Below are positions 61,036-64,000 of a stretch of 64,000 nucleotides of DNA, piece by piece. The notes below the pieces were generated by a model. It saw nothing but the letters and a program-made list of their open reading frames with translations, was not told the origin of the DNA and ran no database searches. Both the position numbers and the translations under genes were made by a program. Source of the stretch: CF-46 sp042408445 (GTDB lineage Bacteria > Chloroflexota > Limnocylindria > Limnocylindrales > CSP1-4); the NCBI GenBank assembly GCA_042408445.1, contig JBHORC010000027.1:16022-80021 (forward strand). Reading direction: 5' to 3'. Positions within the stretch are counted from its first letter, which is position 1. Each line of letters starts with the position of its first letter.

Positions 61036-64000
61036 CTACGGCGTGATCGTGAAGGGATTGCTGAGCACGTCAGCGAACCCCGGCGTGCTCGCCTTGATCC
61101 GGTAGGTCCCGGCGGCGGTCACGTTCAGCGTGACGAACGACGCCTGGCCGTTCGCCAGCACCTTCACCTTGGTCCCGCTCAGCGAGCCGCCCGCGCCGAC
61201 CAGGGTCAGCGTGACGGTCTGCGTGTCGTTCGGGACGGTGTTGTTCCAGGCATCGAGGAGGGAGACCTGGACGCCGGCCATCGTCTTGCCCTTCTTCGTG
61301 CCGAGGGGTTGGCTCGTGAACGCGATGTGCGTCGGCGAGGTGACGTAGAAGTCCTCCTCGGCGAACTCCTTGTTCCCGAGCTGGTGGTCCATGGATCGCG
61401 CCGGCAGGTACTGCTGGTCGATCCCGGCCACTCCGCACGTAGCGATGTAGTACGCCACGCCGGACGGCAGGTTCAGCGGGTTGGTGTCGATCTGGGCGGC
61501 GTTCGCCCCGCGCTTGTAGATGAAGTAGTGGCCGTCAGGGCCCGTGATGGCTTCCGCGACCCAGGCACTCGATGTGCAGCGGGTCGACGGAGTCGGCGCA
61601 GTGTTGAAGAGGCGCACGGAGGCGTTCGCGATCCCGGCGCCGCTCCGGTCGAACAGGAAGCCGCCGATGGCGGTGACCTGGTCGCCGACGCCGATCAGAC
61701 CGGCCGAGTCGGTGCCGCGGTAGGTCTGGTTCGCGAGCGCCGTGATCGGGAAGTCAGCGTCGAGCTGGATCTCGGACATCGACTTGAAGGTGAACCCGGC
61801 ACGGAAGGCATTCCGGGCAGTCGCGCCCCAGCCGTCCGTGTTCTTGACGGCGAACCGGAGATCGACCTGGACCCGAGCCTTCTTGTCATTCGGGATTTGG
61901 AAGCCGGTCACCTTCACGCACTTGATCCGGGTGCCGTCGGCCGGCTGGCCGGCCACCCACGCGACATCGCTCCGGAGGCAGTCGCCACCGATCGCGCTGA
62001 GTGCGTACCAGACCTGGACGGGCATCAGGGTGCTGCTGTCGCTCGGCGCGGCCGTGATGGATCGCGTGCCGGTGACGCTGAAGGCGCCCTTCGTGACGTC
62101 CGTGTAGCCCGCAGCGGACGCCGGGATCGCGAGTCCGACCGAGGCCGGCAGGGCCGGGATCGTCAGGATCACGGTCGCCGAGCCGCCGTTGCTGTTCTTG
62201 ATCGCGACGCCATTGCGGATCGTGCTCGGTAGCGCCGTACCGCGCGGATGGAGGTCGACGCCCGTCTGGTTCCGCAGGTCGAGGTCGTAATGGATCGTCC
62301 CCGGGTTCGAGCCCGTCAGCTTCAGGAGGGTGCTGGACGCGCCCTTCCCGAAGAGGACGTCGAAGCCGCTGATGTCGTGGAAGTTCGGGTCGGTCGTCGC
62401 GACGTCCGCGAGGAGGCCGTTGACGCCCGGATTGATCGTGAACGGATTGCTGACGAAGGTCAGGGCGTAGTTGGCGCCCAGGTTGCCGTCGCTGATCGCG
62501 AGGGTTCCCTGCGTGATGGCATACGTGCCGACGCCCTCACCGGCCGCACGGCTCAGCGCTCCCGTGAAGGCATCCGGCGTGACGAGCACGCCGCTGACGC
62601 CGTAGGCGAACGACGCAGGATCGGCTCCACCAACGATCTTCGACTGGCCCGGGGTGGCGGTCACGGTGATCGATCGGGCGATGATCGAGCCGGTCGTGAC
62701 CGGCACGAACGTGATCGCGTAGTCGTGGCCGCTGTTGCCGTCGAGGACGCTGCCGCTCGGCGTGAGCGTCTTGTTCGTCCCGGCGTTCCGGTTGTTGAAG
62801 GTCTGGCTGAAGGAACCCGTATCGCCGGCGACGATGGCGCCCAGCGGCGCGGTCGGGACGCCGACCGAGCTGACCAGCCCGTCATACGGCTTCGAGTCCG
62901 TGACCGCGGTGACGGTGATCGCCTTGGCGATGATCGAGCCGGTGGTGACCGGCGCGAACGTGATCGCGTAGTTGTTGCCGCTGTTGCCGTCCGCGACGGA
63001 CCCGGCGGGGGTCAGGGTCTTGCTCGTTCCCGCGTGCCGGGTGTCGAACGTCTGGCTGAACGTGCCCGTGTCGCCGGAAGCGATCGTGCCGTTCGTCAGG
63101 GTCGGGGCGATGACCGAGCCAACACCACCGTCATACGGCTTCGAGTCCGTCACGCCCGTGACCGTGATCGCCCGCTTCGTGATCGTGATGCTCTTGCTGT
63201 CGTTGCTCGGCAGGTGGTTGCTGTCGCCGCCAAAGCTCGCGGCCGCGGTGCAGCCGTTGGCGACCGTCACGTTGCGGCAGTCACCACTCATGACCGTCGA
63301 CATCGGCTGGCTGAGCGGGCCGGCACCACTGACCTGGGCCGAGGCCGTGAACGCCGTGCCGCGGTATCCGTAGGGGCCGCTTTCGAACGAGACGACCGTC
63401 GACGAGGGCGCCTTGTCGATCGTGAAGGTCTTGTTGTCTGCGCTGACCGTGTGGTTGTCGTCGCCTTCGTAGGAGTAGCTCGCGGTCGCGAGCCCCGCAT
63501 CGGTGTTGTTCAGGTAGTCGATCGCGCCGGACTCCGTGAGCCCGCCAGCTCCGACCACCGAGACCGAGCACGGCGTCAGTGCGATGCCGGTGTAGGTCAC
63601 GTTGGTCGGGCAGGTGATCGTGGTGGTCGATTCGGCCTGGCCGATCGTGAATGTCGCGCCGAGGTTGGTGATGGCGTAGTTGTCGAGCGCATCGGTGACG
63701 CTCGAGCCGAGGGTGGCGGCGATGGGGTACGTGCCCGCGTCCTCACCGGCTGCCCGGCTGTAGGTCGCGGTCACGTCGTCGGCCGGCAGGAAGCCCGTGC
63801 CGCTGCCGGTGGTCAGCGGATCGGGATCCCCTGCGCCATAGGTCTTGCCGGCGTCGGTCGTCGTCCAGGTCGCCGGGCGCTGGCTGATCGTGAAGTCGGC
63901 CGAGGTGCCGGTCACGAAGCTGTAGTTCGGGGCGGCCAGGTCGCCGGGCAGGCAGCTCAGGACGCCGGTGTAGGTGCCGACCGTCTCGCTGCTGCCGCTG
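61036..64000 (-). CDS. Large secreted surface protein with YDG/MBG repeats, partial (5' end outside window)
   Basis: An open minus frame reaching the right edge (at least 988 codons). The visible N-terminal half is a string of about 80-residue Ig-like repeats. MBG-type units end in GTYPIAATLG or GTYAITQGTLAISDGNLGANY and FTI. Two YDG-type units are built as ITVTxVTDSKPYDG, SGDTGTFSQTF, NKTLTPSGSV and VTTGSII. The C-terminal part has a carboxypeptidase-regulatory-like fold (GGFLFDRSGAGIANASVRLF) and a final Big-type domain (KVLANGQASFVTLNVTAAGTYRIKAS). There is no visible sorting signal. Probably an adhesin or extracellular matrix protein; the signal peptide would lie outside. Confidence 0.85.
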   Translation of the reverse strand, partial: SGSSETVGTYTGVLSCLPGDLAAPNYSFVTGTSADFTISQRPATWTTTDAGKTYGAGDPDPLTTGSGTGFLPADDVTATYSRAAGEDAGTYPIAATLGSSVTDALDNYAITNLGATFTIGQAESTTTITCPTNVTYTGIALTPCSVSVVGAGGLTESGAIDYLNNTDAGLATASYSYEGDDNHTVSADNKTFTIDKAPSSTVVSFESGPYGYRGTAFTASAQVSGAGPLSQPMSTVMSGDCRNVTVANGCTAAASFGGDSNHLPSNDSKSITITKRAITVTGVTDSKPYDGGVGSVIAPTLTNGTIASGDTGTFSQTFDTRHAGTSKTLTPAGSVADGNSGNNYAITFAPVTTGSIIAKAITVTAVTDSKPYDGLVSSVGVPTAPLGAIVAGDTGSFSQTFNNRNAGTNKTLTPSGSVLDGNSGHDYAITFVPVTTGSIIARSITVTATPGQSKIVGGADPASFAYGVSGVLVTPDAFTGALSRAAGEGVGTYAITQGTLAISDGNLGANYALTFVSNPFTINPGVNGLLADVATTDPNFHDISGFDVLFGKGASSTLLKLTGSNPGTIHYDLDLRNQTGVDLHPRGTALPSTIRNGVAIKNSNGGSATVILTIPALPASVGLAIPASAAGYTDVTKGAFSVTGTRSITAAPSDSSTLMPVQVWYALSAIGGDCLRSDVAWVAGQPADGTRIKCVKVTGFQIPNDKKARVQVDLRFAVKNTDGWGATARNAFRAGFTFKSMSEIQLDADFPITALANQTYRGTDSAGLIGVGDQVTAIGGFLFDRSGAGIANASVRLFNTAPTPSTRCTSSAWVAEAITGPDGHYFIYKRGANAAQIDTNPLNLPSGVAYYIATCGVAGIDQQYLPARSMDHQLGNKEFAEEDFYVTSPTHIAFTSQPLGTKKGKTMAGVQVSLLDAWNNTVPNDTQTVTLTLVGAGGSLSGTKVKVLANGQASFVTLNVTAAGTYRIKASTPGFADVLSNPFTITP

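Overview
The window is 64 kb of very GC-rich bacterial DNA (roughly 70% G+C by eye). It is tightly packed, rich in GTG starts and 4-bp GTGA/ATGA stop-start overlaps, and has no rRNA, phage, transposase or CRISPR array. The gene set (independent WhiA, YvcK and RapZ; TatA/TatC; SecDF plus SecG; HtpX with LemA; Flp pilin and CpaE; a cysteine-containing L28; a divergent IleRS; an Asp23-DhaL/FakA pair) fits an uncultured high-GC Chloroflexota lineage such as Limnocylindria. An actinobacterial relative cannot be excluded from sequence alone. Both window edges cut genes: recG at the left and a giant surface protein at the right.

Layout. 1-3778 (minus): partial recG, fatty-acid-kinase-like gene, Asp23-like gene, diverging from rpmB (plus) over a shared promoter. 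4232-17439 (minus): a long housekeeping run in transcription order ileS, lspA, rluD, gmk, priA, a low-complexity protein, def, fmt, rlmN, rpe, dtd. It covers translation initiation and quality control, lipoprotein processing and replication restart. 17573-19405 (plus): LCP-family cell-wall gene, followed by 0.5 kb of repeat-bearing non-coding DNA. 19910-24693 (minus): ilvE, a cation/Ca exchanger, DUF1634 and TSUP transporter genes, then rpsR-ssb-rpsF. 24916-29311: cpaE, two tiny genes, tRNA-Leu, a PaiB-like gene, a PhyH dioxygenase, a small unknown and an Imm5-like immunity gene. 29360-36731: GH13 enzyme, DEAD-box helicase, lipase-maturation-factor gene coupled to a FAD oxidoreductase, a G-quadruplex-like tract, a lipoprotein. 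36878-41081: seven tRNA genes in two groups around a YdeI-like gene, htpX, lemA and an Flp pilin. 41112-50106 (minus): peptide-type binding protein, secG, gpmI, tpiA, whiA, yvcK, rapZ, tatC, tatA. 50169-57063 (minus): pyrF, PD40-repeat protein, recJ, an 11-bp tandem array, secF, secD. 57064-58221: 72-bp degenerate repeats and a frameshifted XRE regulator. 58249-64000: uvrC, a membrane-anchored cupredoxin and the MBG/YDG surface protein.

How the genes work together. Def and Fmt make a formyl-methionine cycle. Dtd, IleRS and RlmN serve tRNA charging and decoding. SecD, SecF, SecG, TatA, TatC and LspA form a dispersed export set that would serve the lipoprotein, the cupredoxin and the giant surface protein. 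TpiA, GpmI and the regulators YvcK/RapZ/WhiA form the conserved carbon-metabolism/envelope block.

The most unusual signals are non-coding: a strictly 11-bp-periodic array upstream of recJ, a six-run G-tract between convergent genes, 72-bp repeats upstream of a frameshifted regulator, and a recurring TGnTAnnnT-type -10 element. Several genes have a -10-like hexamer only 6-9 nt before the start codon, which suggests leaderless mRNAs.
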